Translations under genes and position numbers: made by a program
Shown here: positions 12,151-25,019 of the stretch, piece after piece
Layout: every line of letters begins with the position of its first letter
Numbering within the stretch: the first letter of the stretch is position 1
The notes under the pieces: generated by a model
Database searches by the model: none
Told to the model about the DNA's origin: nothing
The model's input: the letters and a program-made list of their open reading frames with translations, nothing else
Assembly: GCA_963969495.1 (NCBI GenBank)
Contig: OZ018329.1
Span: 70,582,959-70,646,958 of the forward strand
Length of the DNA: 64,000 nucleotides
Direction of reading: 5' to 3'
DNA from: Ceratothoa steindachneri
Lineage: Eukaryota > Arthropoda > Malacostraca > Isopoda > Cymothoidae

Positions 12151-15100
12151 CTGTTCCAGAGGTTTTATAATGTGTTCACCCGTTTCATGTAATTAAAATT
12201 AAAGAAGTTTCCTTTTGCATTCTTCGTGACCTTAACTTTGTTCAGTATTTATTTAGGACTTTCTATATATCTCCTATTTCATTTTTTGGAGGGTGGGGGG
12301 CAACAGTCAAAGGCTCTCCAATAGTTAAAATTTCCTCGTTGGTTACAATAGTTTTCTTTCTAGTTTAAGTTAAAACAAGGTCAACAGACATAAGTCGCGT
12401 GCTCTCAATTATTCTGACTTATGACTTTATGAGCATATAACCTTACGGGTTTCAAAACTTTGAATACTTCCCAGACTAACCCTTGGAGGACTTTGACAAT
12501 TATATCATTCGAAAAAGAATCTAAAACAACAGATGGGTTTTAAATTTGTTAGAATTTGGCCGAATAGTTAAGATGTTATTGTTCCAAAACCCACTGAAAA
12601 GTAAAATGGTAACATCCGACCCACCGACCTACCTACGAAACGACATACTAACTAATAGAGCGGCGTGCACGCGACTAAAATTAGACGCCATAGGTGTTAT
12701 TACAAGTTTCTCCTCTCACAAACAAACCGTCCTTTCCGAAAATTAAAATTTTGTTGATAATTTCGTGTCACAATTCAGAAGGGCAGGAATATTAGCAATA
12801 ATAATAATAATAATGGCAAAATCTTAAATGCATAGATGTTATCATCTAATTACACTGACCAACACCAGTTTTATTGTCTATTTTTTTCTAAGCTGTTTTA
12901 GTACGATTTTGATGTGCTGATTCAAAAAATCACATTGTTTTTGCTCAATCAAATCAACTTCCTTATTTATCGCCACATGATCTTTGCTTGATTTTATGTT
13001 GGGTATTTTCTATTTGTGTGTTAAAAAAATCTTTGTTATTTATTTACATAAACGAATTCTCAAGAGTTTCCATGCGGAAACTTTTTGTTCAAGGTGATAT
13101 TTTTCACCCATTTGTGTGTTTATTTGTCTGCTCGTTTTTCAAGTGTTGTAAGATTACCTACTGATGCATCTTCGTAAAATTTGGTAGGGGGTTATCAAGT
13201 CGATGGGACCCGATCTCAAAGACTTTTGTTGGTTGCTTAATCTAAGGTTTTTTGAATTATAATTACTTTTATTGATCGCGTTATTAGTTAAACTACAGAA
13301 AGTGGCCTTTAAAATTGGTTGAATGATTGGCCAAGCGTCAAAATATAATCTGGATTACCTTAGGATAATGTAACTTCCCCCAAATTGCTCTAGAACAAGT
13401 GTGAATCCCCCCCCCCCCATCCCCACCAAAACTTCTTTCACCGTTAGATAAAAGATACCAATTTTCTCATCTAATGATAAGCAACCCTAAGAAAGAGGAT
13501 GATAAAATAATACAAAATTAACCTTAGCTAAGGTTAGGTTATTTAACCAAATGTTAGAAGGAAGTGGATGATCTGTTAAAATAACAGTGTTTTCACATAC
13601 ATCACAACGCATAATGAGGTAATTATTTCCAACTCAGTTTTGTATTTATTATTATCCTGTGTTTTAACTTCGAACGATCATTAGCAATGCTGTTAACTCA
13701 ATTGTACTCCCATATACCTCCGACTTATTGTTCACGTTGTGATCGAGACTATTCCACCTTTTTTCACTTTAACTTAAGCCACTATAATTTTCCAAGCAAG
13801 AAGAAGAGAGACCTTGTTTTTATCTCAAGATAAGCAACCCCAACAAACACTTAAGGTCACTTATGTGCGTGTGAAATCCTCTAATTTCAGTCTTCTAGCG
13901 ATCCTAAGACCTTTCACACAGGGTAACCATTTTCATTTGTTGATTGTTTTATACTAGAAAAAAACAACAAACAAAATTCATTGCAAAATCTTCAGGGAGT
14001 TTTGTGATGAGGTTTCAAATGTCCATTGGATTTTTCTATCAGATTTTGTTGATGATCCAATGACCCTTGTGACCCGAATTGCGATGGCAGTATTAAAAAA
14101 CTTTGTCAATTTCGCATTTGGGGAGTGGGGGAGGGACTTTCGGGTTTTGGGCTATAAATAGATTTCGAACCAGTACGAATTTTCGCCCTACGAATGATTC
14201 CTAAATATTGAAATTTGAAAGTAGTATTATTTTTAGGTATAAATCTATTTTACCCTTAAAAGAGATATTCATTTTGTGGTTATCCCTTTTCAATTATACT
14301 GTTTTTACAATTTTTTAATGTGCAAATAAATATAAAGTAGTTACACTTAGCTTAGCTCCCAACCTTCTGCCTAAATTCTTTTTATTTCCTGATGATGAAA
14401 AATGTTCTTTTTTATATCTTTCAAGCATATCTATGTTTCTCCTTGTCTTAATCTAACAAAGAAAAGATAACGAACAAAGGATATATTTGTTAAGTCCTTT
14501 TGTTTCCATTCTATTTGTTGATTCTTAAGAGAATCAAATAAAGTAAACACTGGAAATGATCTAATAGGATGAATGGCAAAGTGCTTGCCATCAAATGTAA
14601 TTTTCATGTATTAGTATAAAAGAATTTAGAACGGGTGTTTTTTTTCTATATGTAGCTGCCCCTTAATATGTAAGCCAAAGATTCAAGAAGTGCTACATAA
14701 CTGTTTCCTGGATTTCATGTGAATAAGGGTCTAGATAGGAAAGTGAGCTTAATCAACGAGTTAATTGTGAAGGTTCAACCTACATAAAGTTTTCAATAAC
14801 AACTATTCTCCTTTTTGAAGGTGAAGTAGATATGACGTCCTTTATCTCTGGTAGCCAAAATTCTGAGAAGACCCGTAAGTATGACACACTCCTTTAAATG
14901 TAGAGTGGCTTCGTGTTAGAATGTCCACCGTCACCTCCAATTTCCAAGAAATAGCCCCAAATCTTAAACCCACCTCCATTTGGTGAAGATAGCGACATAA
15001 GATATAGGCTTAACCTAAATATCCAGAAATGATACAAAATGGAGTGTAGCATAACACGACAATCTACACTCAGTGAACAACAAAAAATAAACGATTGCCC

Positions 15101-17311
15101 CAAATGTCAGTAAATAATATAATTTTCAATAATTGATGACAAAGCGAGTCCAATAAATTCATCTTATCTGAAATCATGGTTGTGGGGGAAATGATTTCTC
15201 AAAATTACAAAGAATATAATATATACAACATGCACAGAGTCCAACATGCACAAAGGCCAACGGCACAGCGAGATATTAAAGATATTAGTAAGTGGCAAGC
15301 AGTCACTGTAAGTTCGGAGAGTGAAAAAAAAGATGTGCACAGTGTCATTTGCGGGTAAAGGGAATGGGCAAGAATGCACAAGAAAGGTCGTTGACATATA
15401 AAAATAAGACAGCAGAACAAAATAGTGAGAAACTCCACAGATCAACTAGAGATTAGGCAAAGGTACAAAATTATAGAAATTAAATATAGTGGCTTGTACG
15501 AGTATTAGAATTTCTCATATAGTGTTTTGTACGAGGTACAATTTCTGTTATAGTAGCTTCTGGGAGGGTTAGAATTGTTAATTCTTGTAATACGCCTAAT
15601 TTTTTTATAGTATCATGCCATGGTTATTATTCCATTAAACTTCTAAAGGCATATGATCCAAAGTGATACATAGAAGACAAGAAATCCCGAAGAAGATTTA
15701 AGTTTTGAAGCAAAAACAGATCTGAATTTATACATAATTTAACTCAAATCCACATATCCTGTGGAACATCACCTGTTTATTAATTTATTATTCTACATTT
15801 GTTAAGCCCTAATGCTTCCTGCCCCTTCTCCTTGCTTTTAGTGCATTCTTGGAATCGCTATTTACCAATCTAAATGGGTACGTTAACATCAATTTTCAGT
15901 TCGTCTGCAAAGGTGTACGGAAAATAAAGACTGAAGAACATACAAGGCAATATGAACGAGGTTTACATACGACAGAAAAGAATGGAAAGTAATTTGCTCA
16001 TGTACTCGGTGCATGTTCGAAGTGAGTGCAAGTCTGACCTCCGCGCGGTAATTGCAAGCCCGGAGGATGCTGCAAGCGTTGCTAAGCTCGAAAAAGAGAG
16101 AAGAGAGAGAACGCGCAACGAGAGCGAAGGCGTATGGCTGATTTTTACGCATTTTACTGACAAGTAAATGGGGATAGAACTCGAATTATAGCAACGGAAG
16201 TGTGTCTTAGTAAAGATAGTTGTAATAAACAAGGAAAAAAGTAGAATGCTCTAGTAAGATAGGAAAATGATAGGAAAAATGACCTGGAGGTGACGTATCT
16301 GCTTAGCCTACCAGCTCAAAGCCTAACACAGACGACGGGTAAGAAATTGAGATGTAAACACGCCCTGAACAGTCAACGGACTTAATATTACGTCTTGAAT
16401 AAGTACACATAACAGTACTCATCAATACAATAGTCGCTGCCCTTTAACTGGAAAATAAATTATCTAAAATCAGCAAATACTCGATTAATCCGTAGATAAA
16501 ATATTACACTACAATTCATGTATTACATCCCCCATCTAGAACAACGCACATTTTTCCGCAATAATTAAAATTATGTATGTACATACATATATGCGTGTCT
16601 AAATACAAACAAGATTTACCTAGAGACACCCCTCCCCAGGGGGGGCAGAATACATTTTTTTTTAAATACCCGCACTCGTTTCAAAGATATGATTCTGAAG
16701 AGCACTGCAATTACCCTACTCACTTCAATTATTTTAGGTTGGCGAAGTTAGCAATTGCTATCCTCTTCATCTCAAAGCATATACACTCTTCCTGAATCTC
16801 TTTTTATAGCAAACTTTCCTCCGTTTCTTCTCCCCTTCCTTTTCCCTCACTGAACAAACATAGCCTGATTTGATTAGGCCAAAACCTGAGTACCCTTACG
16901 AGGAAACTAGCAACTATAAAATGAAGATTTGTTCGAACTCGACCTACCCATTAACAGTTTCAACGAGATTCAAGATACTGTCTTTGAGGTAAAGAAGTTA
17001 GGAGATTAGAGAGCTGAAATCACTCGACTTCGCTGCTCTAAGAAGTCCCCTCCAGGTAATATACATATGTAATACCACTACACCACCCAGATGTCACGGG
17101 CATGGAAATTGTGTGAGAATAACGTGGGGGGGGGGTGAGGGGGTTGAACAGAAGAGTTGTAATGTAATACTCGAAATTACGATGACTCGCCAATAAATAC
17201 AGATCCATTAAATCATCAGTACAGTTAGACACTTTGCAAAACTTTCAGGAACAAGGGCACATATATAATAGCGTCTTATTTTATAGCTAGAAACAGATCC
17301 TATACTTAAAG
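12151..17311. other. Unassigned AT-rich intergenic DNA
   Basis: There is no recognisable coding region, tandem array or complete transposon in this stretch apart from the dispersed repeat listed at 12,378-12,700. It contains a short (AAT)n at about 12,796-12,815, a C10 run near 13,410 and a G8 run near 17,126. Short open frames (for example 14,894-15,103 minus, 15,164-15,445 minus and 15,952-16,167 plus) show no family resemblance I recognise. Confidence 0.6.
12378..12700 (+). repeat. Dispersed repeat family, copy 1
   Basis: Two landmarks in fixed order are shared with 21,005-21,205 (plus) and 63,100-63,270 (minus). The first is an AGACATAAGTCGCGTGCTCT-like segment followed by CAATTATT. The second, roughly 200 bases on in this copy, is an AAAATGGTAAC..GACC segment leading to GTGCACGCGACTAA. 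No coding potential is visible, so it is probably a non-autonomous transposon or the non-coding end of one. This copy is the most diverged of the three. Confidence 0.6.
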
Positions 17312-20026
17312 CAGGGGTCGGGTAACTTTTTGGGGTGTTACCCCAAAAGAATTTGTAGTAAAATGAATTTGAAGTACTCTGGGGATCAAACTAATATACT
17401 TAGAAAAATCATGGATAATAAAGACACAAAAAAATTATATTGGGATAATGTTTAATTTTTCATTTCATCTATCATTAGGAAATAAAAGTCCGTATTTTTG
17501 GCATGGAAATAGCACACAAGAAAAAATTGTAGGAAATTATATATTTATAAACAGAAATAAAACTAACTTTTTAGCATTACATGGCACACAGGCAAAACTA
17601 TTGACTATGTCTCTATCATGTATTTAAAATTCGTACCAAAACAAAATAGGAAAATGTTATTGAATCCACTATTATGGGGAAAAAATGTTTACCTTTTCTG
17701 GCATGAGAATGGTACACAAATAAAACTAATGAAAAAATTATTGAAAACTTGAATATATCAGCTCTCTCAGGCTTTGGAAAAATGATACTGTTTCATCTTT
17801 GATACAACAATTTCAATATCAGAGATTTTTGATGTCACTGCTACTTTGATGCTGTCTTCAGGATTCAACCGGTTTTTGTATTTTGTTTTTAGATTTACAA
17901 GGGTAGAAAAACCTTGTTCACAAAGGTAGGTTGTTGCAAAAGATAGCAACATTTTAGTTGCTTCCAAATGTGCAGTTTGAGAAGCCCTTGCAGCTTTTGA
18001 CATCCAAAAACTTGAGAGGTCATCCTTGGTCTCAAATTCGATGCTTGTTTCACTGTTAAAACGCAGTTTAATAAGCTCTTCTGCCAATCCTTCAGGCTCT
18101 TCAGGCAAATCAGCCAGTTCACATTTGAAGGGATTTACAACCCAGCTGACAGTATGTGAATCAACCTCTGGAAAGTAGTCACAAAACCTATTCCTAAGTT
18201 TGGTCAAGTGCCTTGTGACTGATTCCTTCATGTCACTAAGACTGCAGTCTTCACATTCTTCTAAAATCTCTACCAGGTTTGGAAAGACAGCAATCTTATT
18301 GGCATTTACTTTTTTGGTTCCAATACTGAAGCTTTGATATAAATGCTGAAATTTTTTCCCTTACTAAGATGAGATTGATTTTCTTTCCTTGCAATTCCTT
18401 GTTCAGCGCATTTACATGCCTAATGCCTGGCAATGTATCATACAATGGATGGCCTGAATATTTGGATTCTGTTGTTTGGCCAAAGCCACAAAACCAGTGA
18501 CGTGACCAAGCATGGCAGGAGCTCCATCAACTGATACTGCAATACAATTTTCCTACTTTAAATCAACACTTTGTTTTTTGAAGTATGCATCAATCTTATT
18601 GAACACATCAATACCACGAGTTCTCAACTCAAGAGGAGAACATAGCAACATTTCTTCTTCAATTTCATCAGAACCCCTGTATCGAACATATACCATCAGC
18701 GGCGAATTGCCACTGATATCTGTAGTCTCATCAAGTTGAATTGCAAACTCTTTACTTTTTTTTACTGAGAAATCACTTGTTCTCTCACATTTTCTGCCAA
18801 GATGGAAATTCTTTCTTTAATAACTCTTGCAGACAAAGCCACTGTATTCAGTTGTTTAGATACTTTCTGCCCACACATTATTTCTGCCATTTTCACAGCC
18901 GCCGGTTTGATTAAGTCTTCACCAATAGTATGTGGTTTGTTTGTTTCGAGCAACCAACCATGCCACTTCAAAACTAGCTATTGCTGCTGAACGTTGGTCA
19001 AACGTTGCAGTCTTGTTATTTTCCAATCTCTGGCTTTTGACTGTTCTTTCCAGATTCTCAAAGTATTCCCGTGGTTTGCAAGACAGATGTGAATGAACCT
19101 TGTCCAAGTGTTTCTTCAGTTGACTCTTTTTGAAAGACTCGGTAGTCAGTACTTCCATACAGACAACACATTGAGGTTTCATTTGTCCTTTGTTCTTTAT
19201 TTCTGTGAAGCCATAATTAAGGAACTCTGCCTGATATGTCCTTTTCCTTGCTGATGCCATCTGAAAATGAAAGACAAATCTATCACTTTTTTAAGGTCTT
19301 TTGACTTCTATTTTTGAAAAATAAAAAAATATTTAGCGACGAATTTAAGAGTTTAAATTAAAACTTTAAAATAACATAACATAAAATCAAACCACAACTC
19401 ACAACAATAAAAATTCAAACAATAAGACTTAAAAAGAGTGAGCATAACATCTGTAGGGGCTGCATGAAATCTTCTTAAATAGAGTTAAACTCGTTAAAAA
19501 AATTACTTTTAATATAAAATGATTCATTAAAATAAAAATAAATAAATAAATGAAAAATATAATAGTAACCCCTAAAAAAGTGAGAAAATGGCAACTAAAT
19601 AGTTCATGGGACAATTAAGCCCTTTTCAAATAAACTAAAATATCCTAAAATCTAAACTAACCTTAAATATATATATTTAACTTTTGTTGAATTTTAATCA
19701 CAAAAGCTTATACGGAAACGTAAATATTATAGATTATATCATAACTCACCTTATGTAAATAATTATTATATCACTTGAACAGCTCTACTAATTCATCCAC
19801 TACCCTGAAAGAGGTAAGTTCAAAACATGGCAAAATGCCACTTAATTAGGAGAAATGTTGCCAGATTTTACCGAAAAATAGAAGAAAGGCTCCTCGATGC
19901 ATTCTTTTTCCCCAACCTCATATTCGTTTCCCTCACTTAGCACATCCACATCCATAGCTCATCCATTACCCCCATTTTTCTAAATTACCCCATTTGGGGT
20001 AATTTACCCCTGTTGCCCGACCACTG
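17312..20026 (-). mobile_element. hAT DNA transposon (ZBED5/Buster-like), complete but inactive
   Basis: The element begins CAGGGGTCGGGTAAC at 17,312. Its other end, read inward on the minus strand, is CAGTGGTCGGGCAAC, ending at 20,026. These are CAGNGG-type hAT terminal inverted repeats. The flanking 8-mers ACTTAAAG (17,304-17,311) and ACTTGAAT (20,027-20,034) agree at 6 of 8 positions, as expected for an old 8-bp hAT target duplication. Both ends also carry subterminal TTACCCC/GGGGTAA palindromes. Inside is a minus-strand transposase pseudogene. Total length is 2,715 bp. Confidence 0.9.
17767..19260 (-). pseudogene. hAT transposase pseudogene, ZBED/SCAN3-like family
   Basis: Read on the minus strand from the Met at 19,260, the first 110 residues contain a BED-type zinc finger (CVVC about residues 32-35, then HLDKVHSH) preceded by a short basic segment. 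This is typical of the ZBED5 / SCAND3-like hAT transposases. A frameshift near 18,950 moves the frame to the KPHTIGEDLIKPAA segment. Further shifts and stops follow, but the diagnostic SVDGAPAMLG segment (catalytic-domain Asp) is readable near 18,510-18,540. The last 154 residues (17,767-18,231) form the C-terminal hAT dimerisation region, with KMLLSFATTYLCEQGFS followed by the KYKNRLNP segment. At least two frameshifts make it non-functional. Host-domesticated ZBED genes look similar, but the flanking TIRs and target duplication show this is the transposon itself. Confidence 0.88.
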
Positions 20027-20500
20027 ACTTGAATAATTATTTTTTATATCCTAAAAACAGTACATATTCACACACAAAAAAGAGCATTACCACGTATTTC
20101 TTAACTCATTAATGTCATTTTTTTCTCACTGGTCTCATATAAAACACCACATTGGTGGTCATAACTAATAAATAGTGCCTGAACACTTATTTATTATTTA
20201 TCTCTTGAGAAATTAATCTCATACAAGTTCTAAATATGATAAATGAAACGTATAGAGAAAATAAAGAGCTAAATCGAAGAAGCAATAACTATGCATTTCA
20301 TAAATAAACAAAAGCTCTCCTATTGACCAGTTTTCTAGATCAACAAAAATATAATGGCCTACTTTATCGTATCGGAGCAAAACCGTATAAAAGGTCATGC
20401 AAGAACCTATGCGGAAGTCGTTAATACCACATACATATTTTTACCCTTCGCTCACTCTAACATTTTAATTTACATCATTTTGATCCTCGTGCCATAAATG
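20027..20500. other. Unassigned AT-rich DNA
   Basis: I see nothing recognisable in this stretch between the hAT element and the 26-bp minisatellite. Confidence 0.5.
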
Positions 20501-20535
20501 CCTGTACGAGGCAAATCAGACATCTTGATTAGGAA

Positions 20536-20775
20536 AAGGAGCTCTGCGAGCATCTATACAAAAGGAGCTCGGCGAGCATCTATAGAAAGAGAGCTCTGCG
20601 AGCATCTATACAAAAGGAGCTCTGCGAGCATAAATACAAAAAGGAGTTATGTAAGCAAGCATCTATACAAAAGGAGCTCGGCGAGCATCTATAGAAAAAG
20701 AGCTCTGCGAGCATCTATAGAAAAGAGCTCTGCGAGCATCTATACAAAAGTAGCTCGGCGAGCATCTACACTTGG
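20536..20775. repeat. 26-bp minisatellite (about 9-10 units)
   Basis: GAGCTC recurs at 20,539, 20,565, 20,591 and 20,617. The unit reads GAGCTCTGCGAGCATCTATA plus CAAAAG, with CTCTGCG/CTCGGCG variation. One unit near 20,640-20,660 is degenerate (GAGTTATGTAAGCAAG). A period of 26 is not a multiple of three. The array nevertheless lies inside a 96-codon open frame, which I consider fortuitous. Confidence 0.9.
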
Positions 20776-21004
20776 TCTGTATTTATGAAGAAATGAATAG
20801 CTGTATTCCATCCCGGTGAGATCTTATCGCGTAATAATAAGTGACCAATTACAATCCTCGTCCACGGTTACGCAGAGAAGATTATTTCACCTGGTAAGAC
20901 CAACGAAGACAAATTGCAGGCAACATAGAAAGTTGCACTAGGAATGGGAGTGTTTCGAGCATGCCCCATGTTCGGTGATATGTAGTTCGCTTCCTCATGT
21001 ATAA

Positions 21005-21205
21005 AGGGCAACAGACCTAAATTGCGTGCTCTCAATAATTTTAAAAAATAATGAATTAAAAAACGTATTATCCATTAACAAACATATCATCTCATCTTAC
21101 GAACTTCGGAACTTTCATACACTCATTGAGGAGTAAAGTGGTTACCATTCGACCGATAGACCGAAATAGTAACTTATACAGTCGTGTGCACGTGACTAAT
21201 AAGCG
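21005..21205 (+). repeat. Dispersed repeat family, copy 2
   Basis: Matches the 63-kb copy (minus strand) over most of its length: AGACCTAAATTGCGTGCTCT then CAATAATTTT, then a TATTATC.ATTAACAAACATA segment, then AGTAAAGTGGTTACC, GACCGA, and the terminal AACTTATA..GTCG.GTGCACGTGAC. The 12.4-kb copy shares the first and last landmarks. No coding capacity was recognised. Confidence 0.7.
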
Positions 21206-22889
21206 TAGATCTCTTTCGTCCAGCGTGCTATCAACAAAAGAAAGAAGAGACCAAACAAACATTTTGCTAACGGATCGAGTCCCACTTGGACTTAGTGGTA
21301 AGGCCATCCACTCGCATTATTTCACCGTGTTACTCAATTAACAACGTCCCAAAAAACTTTATTAATGGAGTCACGGCAGTTTCCAAGAAGCGTATCCTCC
21401 CAATCGGCAATTACTAATGCATTGTCTCACCTTGTGATTCAGCTGTTGCCTGTAAGTCCACACAAACCGTCTTTACGCACACCTATCATGTACAGTATAA
21501 TCCAATTACTCCGATGTTAGCCTTTTCTCTGTCAAATATTCATCCACATAATCAACACACCGTTTACGTGATCTTCCAATCTTTCCCACAACCAGGTTCT
21601 CACTCACTCTTGTATATTTTCTTCACAATACTATCATATTATATCCTTGTAAGGCGCTCTCCAAGGAAACAGACTCAAAAAACGCCTTTCTATCAACTAC
21701 GCAAAGGGCTAGGGGCAGATGTGAAACTTCAAGGTACGCTTGCATAAGCTTATAATTACAACCAAACAATCCTCATTCTAGGATAAAATATCTAGAGAGC
21801 ACAATGATCTATGGAGAATAGACAACTACGATAAACAAGCAGTAAAAGGACAAAGACAAAATCTAGGGGTATCAAGGGCTGAGATAGGTTCAGTGCAAGA
21901 ATGAGGACCTTTACCACAAGCATGAGCATTCAAGAGACGTCTCTCTCAGCCGCGTATATGTTACTTTGTTCTCCGAATAAAATGAAAGTAAAATTGGGAC
22001 ACACTATCAGCGAGAACACTGGGAAAGAAAGAACACATACATATATTTCAAGGCAAAGGCAGAACATCCGGGAAGAATAGCGAAGGAAGTCTTTGATGCC
22101 ACTTGTAGGAGTGTATAAGTCCAACGATGGGAATAAGTAGGCAATATCCAGGGTCGCCAGTTCCTACTTAATTTAGCAGAGCCATCGATGATGAGGCAGA
22201 GGTACGTGAAGGTTGAATTAAGTGAGAAACAAAAGTGGCTAAGGAAATGGAGAGGCTATGAATTGCGAAGGAAGTAGCGACGAAACTAGGTAGAATTCTA
22301 TGTATATTGGTGGGGAATAGAACCTATAAAGAGAGAAGTAAATTTTAATATACCCTAAAGTCGGAGATATTATGGAGTATGGAGATGGATTCGTAAGGCA
22401 GTAAGAAATGCTAGTTTAAGAGTTCATCCAAGTCATCTAAGAAGCTGTCATATGGGTGGCCGAGGGGACGATAAATAACTTCAATTTCAAAAGTCTACTT
22501 AAGAGCATAGGAATCTAGAAAAACTTCACTAGTACTAGGAGAGTTAACCAGAATGAGATAGGAGGCGGGGGAGAGGGCGATCAAAGCAATTATGAAGCTA
22601 ATGCTACCACCCCGCCATGTAGCTCTCGGTAAGTGAACGAACCAGTAATCTTCTTGAAAGATAGGTGTGGCTATAGTACTCGTATCGTCCTAGACCCAGG
22701 GAGTACCATAGTGTAGAGTGTTATAAATTTTATCTTTTTAAGATTCTTTCTCCGCTCTATTATTTTAAGAACTACTTCTGTAAACAAAATAGTACATATT
22801 TTTTTATCTACTTGTTTTTTTTCTATTTTTTTTCAATTTGAACACATTGTTCTTCGAATTGCTTCTTTTGTGATACATTTTTTTAATTA
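21206..22889. other. Unassigned DNA, possibly eroded mobile-element sequence
   Basis: No domain could be recognised. Around 22,140-22,720 the base composition rises and short frames in several phases look like broken coding sequence, but I could not assign a family. Confidence 0.35.
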
Positions 22890-22990
22890 TACCAAAAATG
22901 GCACGTTAGACAATAATTCACCTTGTATTACCACTTCCATGTTAATTAAAATTACTTTGTTTGTCATTACTAATATATTTATATAAACTA

Positions 22991-23044
22991 TAATTTCAGT
23001 ACCCAGATTATGAGGCCGGCCCTCGAAACGTCGGTTTAAAATTA
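22991..23044 (+). ncRNA. Decayed hammerhead ribozyme motif
   Basis: Same layout as the 32.8-kb motif: TAATTTCAGTACC, core position CAGATTA (23,004-23,010; two essential core bases changed from CUGANGA), extra T, stem II GAGG/CCTC with loop CCGGC, GAA, ACGT, C, GGT, then TTAAAATTA, which still partly pairs with TAATTTCA. Core mutations should abolish cleavage, while stem II and ACGTC are preserved. Confidence 0.6.
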
Positions 23045-23087
23045 AATGAACAAGGAAAATGCATTTCTTTTCTGCTATCCTGGTTCT

Positions 23088-23089
<2 letters not shown>

Positions 23090-23146
<57 letters not shown>
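23090..23146. repeat. (TA)n microsatellite
   Basis: Uninterrupted alternating TA tract of about 57 bp at the 3' end of the hammerhead-like unit. Confidence 0.98.
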
Positions 23147-23149
<3 letters not shown>

Positions 23150-23599
23150 TAAAGAAATCATCCCTCTATAATGTTTTGAGAGGGCCAGTGCCCAGCTCAG
23201 TAGAGTCTTAAATTTTAAAATGGAGTTCAAGCCACGTGTCCCTATACAGTATGCTACTCGGCACGAAGCTGACCCAACTCTGGTTTCTATCAAAAGACTA
23301 ACCATATTCAATGTAGCTTAACTTTCCATTCACTCTGGAAGTGCGTTTTTTCTCCACTTAAATGGGATAAATATGACAACATAGAGCCATGTGATCCATT
23401 ATGCAGGTTCTCCCCTCCCTCTTATTTTTTCTCTCTAGGAAATATTATTGACATCATATTACGTTCTTTCATCTATTTATCCAATTTATTTTAAAATCAG
23501 TTATTTGTAGTCAGTTCAAAGACATGAGAAGGGAAAACATTCGAGCAATTTATCGTCTTATAAAAGTGAATTCTTTGCCTCGTTCGTGTGGAATTGCAT

Positions 23600-24560
23600 C
23601 CCTATATAAAATGAGCCCAATATTCATCGAAATACCCCTTTTATCCTAATTTAATTCCAAATGTTCATCGAAATACCCCGATTTCTCCCAATTTTAACCT
23701 ATTGTTCCTGAAAAGGCCCATTTCTCTCAGTTTGCTCCCATTGTCCTGGAAATGCACTTTTCTCTCATTCTGAGCACATTATTCATCGAATAACTCTTTC
23801 TCCCAATATGGACCCATTCTTCTTGGAAATGTTCCTTTCTCCTATTCTTAACTTACTATTCATCGAAATACCCCGATTTCTCCCAATTTTAACCCATTGT
23901 TCTTCATAATGCACTTTACTCTCAATTTGAACATCTTGTTCCTTGAATTGCCCCTTTCTCTCAATTGGAACTCAATGTCTCTGGATACAAGCCATTTCTC
24001 CCAATTGCAAGCTATCCTTACTTGAAAGGCCCCTTTCTCCCAATTTGCACCCATTTCCATGGAAATGCGCTTTTCTCTCAATCTGAATACATTGTTCCCC
24101 GAATTGTTCCTTTCTGCCAATTTGAACTCATTTTTCCTGGAAATATCCCCTTCTCACAATTTTAACCAATTGTTCCTGTAAATACCCCTTTTTTCCCAAT
24201 TTGAACCCATTGATCTTGGCAATGCACTTATCTCTTAATTTGAGGTTATTGTTCCTTGAATATCCTCTTTCTCCCAATTTGAATCCTTTGTTCCTGGAAA
24301 TGTCCCTTTCTCCCACTTTATCCTCTTGTTCCCTTTATGCCATTTGAACTGATTGATACTGTGAATGCATTTTTCTAACAATTTCAATACATTCTTCTTC
24401 TAATTACCCACCCCTCTATTCCAATTTGAACCCATTTTTCCTGGAAATGTCTTTTTCTGCAACTTTTAACCTATTGGTCTTGGAAAGGCCATCTTTCTCC
24501 TAATTTGAACCCATTGTTACTGTAAAGGCACTTTTCTCTCAATTTAAACCCATTTTTCCT
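23600..24560. repeat. Degenerate 39-bp minisatellite (about 24 units)
   Basis: The units read roughly CAATTTGAACCCATTGTTCC then TGGAAATGCCCCTTTCTCC. CTCAATT/CCCAATT recurs at 23,921, 23,960 and 24,000, giving a 39-40 bp period with many substitutions. Since 39 = 3 x 13, the minus strand shows short open frames with a 13-residue basic repeat (for example 23,860-24,120), broken by stops and length changes. An old decayed array is more likely than a coding region. Confidence 0.85.
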
Positions 24561-25019
24561 CTAAATGTACGTATTTCATAGCGCCGAGCATTAGTCTGCC
24601 ACTGAAATTAGGTTTGGTTTTCTTGAATAAATGTTATATAACAAATAAAATTTATATTAAATTCTGTATAGATACCTTTGGACGAAGCTCTCTTAAAATT
24701 ATCCCACGAGTTTCAGTTAACCCATAGTCATATAAATTAATGGTTTCTATAGACGTCAGGATGAAAGAAATCGTTCTATTTCGTACAAGAAAACCTATTC
24801 AGACTCAATTAGTGATTTTAAAAGTGTAGATAAAGGGTTTATTTCATCTAAAGGGGGTTGATACTAAGTTTGACAATATTTAATGTCTGTTTTCTCAGGA
24901 ACAGGTTGAGTTTAGTTGATGAAAAGTTAGCTGACATAGAAGACTGGAAGCCAGATACCAAAATGCCGCCAACATAACTGCTGCTCAATGCTCTGTGAAC
25001 ACTATAAATGCTGTAAGAG

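Larger units (their letters stand above)
22890..23146 (+). mobile_element. Retroposon 3' end with dead hammerhead-like core and (TA)n tail
   Basis: About 200 bases here align with 32,640-32,866: GCACGTTAGACAATAATTCA-like, CCATGTTAATTAAAATTACT-like and ATAATTTCAGTACC segments in the same order. Both copies end in CATTTCTTTTCTGCT..C.TTCTCTTA followed by a long (TA)n. The hammerhead core is present but mutated (CAGATTA in place of CUGANGA). A dispersed family with a (TA)n 3' tail is the simplest reading, and a Penelope-type pseudo-LTR is the likely identity. Confidence 0.6.

Noticed and set aside
15164..15445. 93-codon minus-strand open frame with hydrophobic segments
   Set aside because: No homology recognised, overlapped by other frames of similar length, and surrounded by AT-rich non-coding DNA.
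18512..18739. 75-codon plus-strand open frame
   Set aside because: It is the complement of the hAT transposase pseudogene (the SVDGAPAMLG region).
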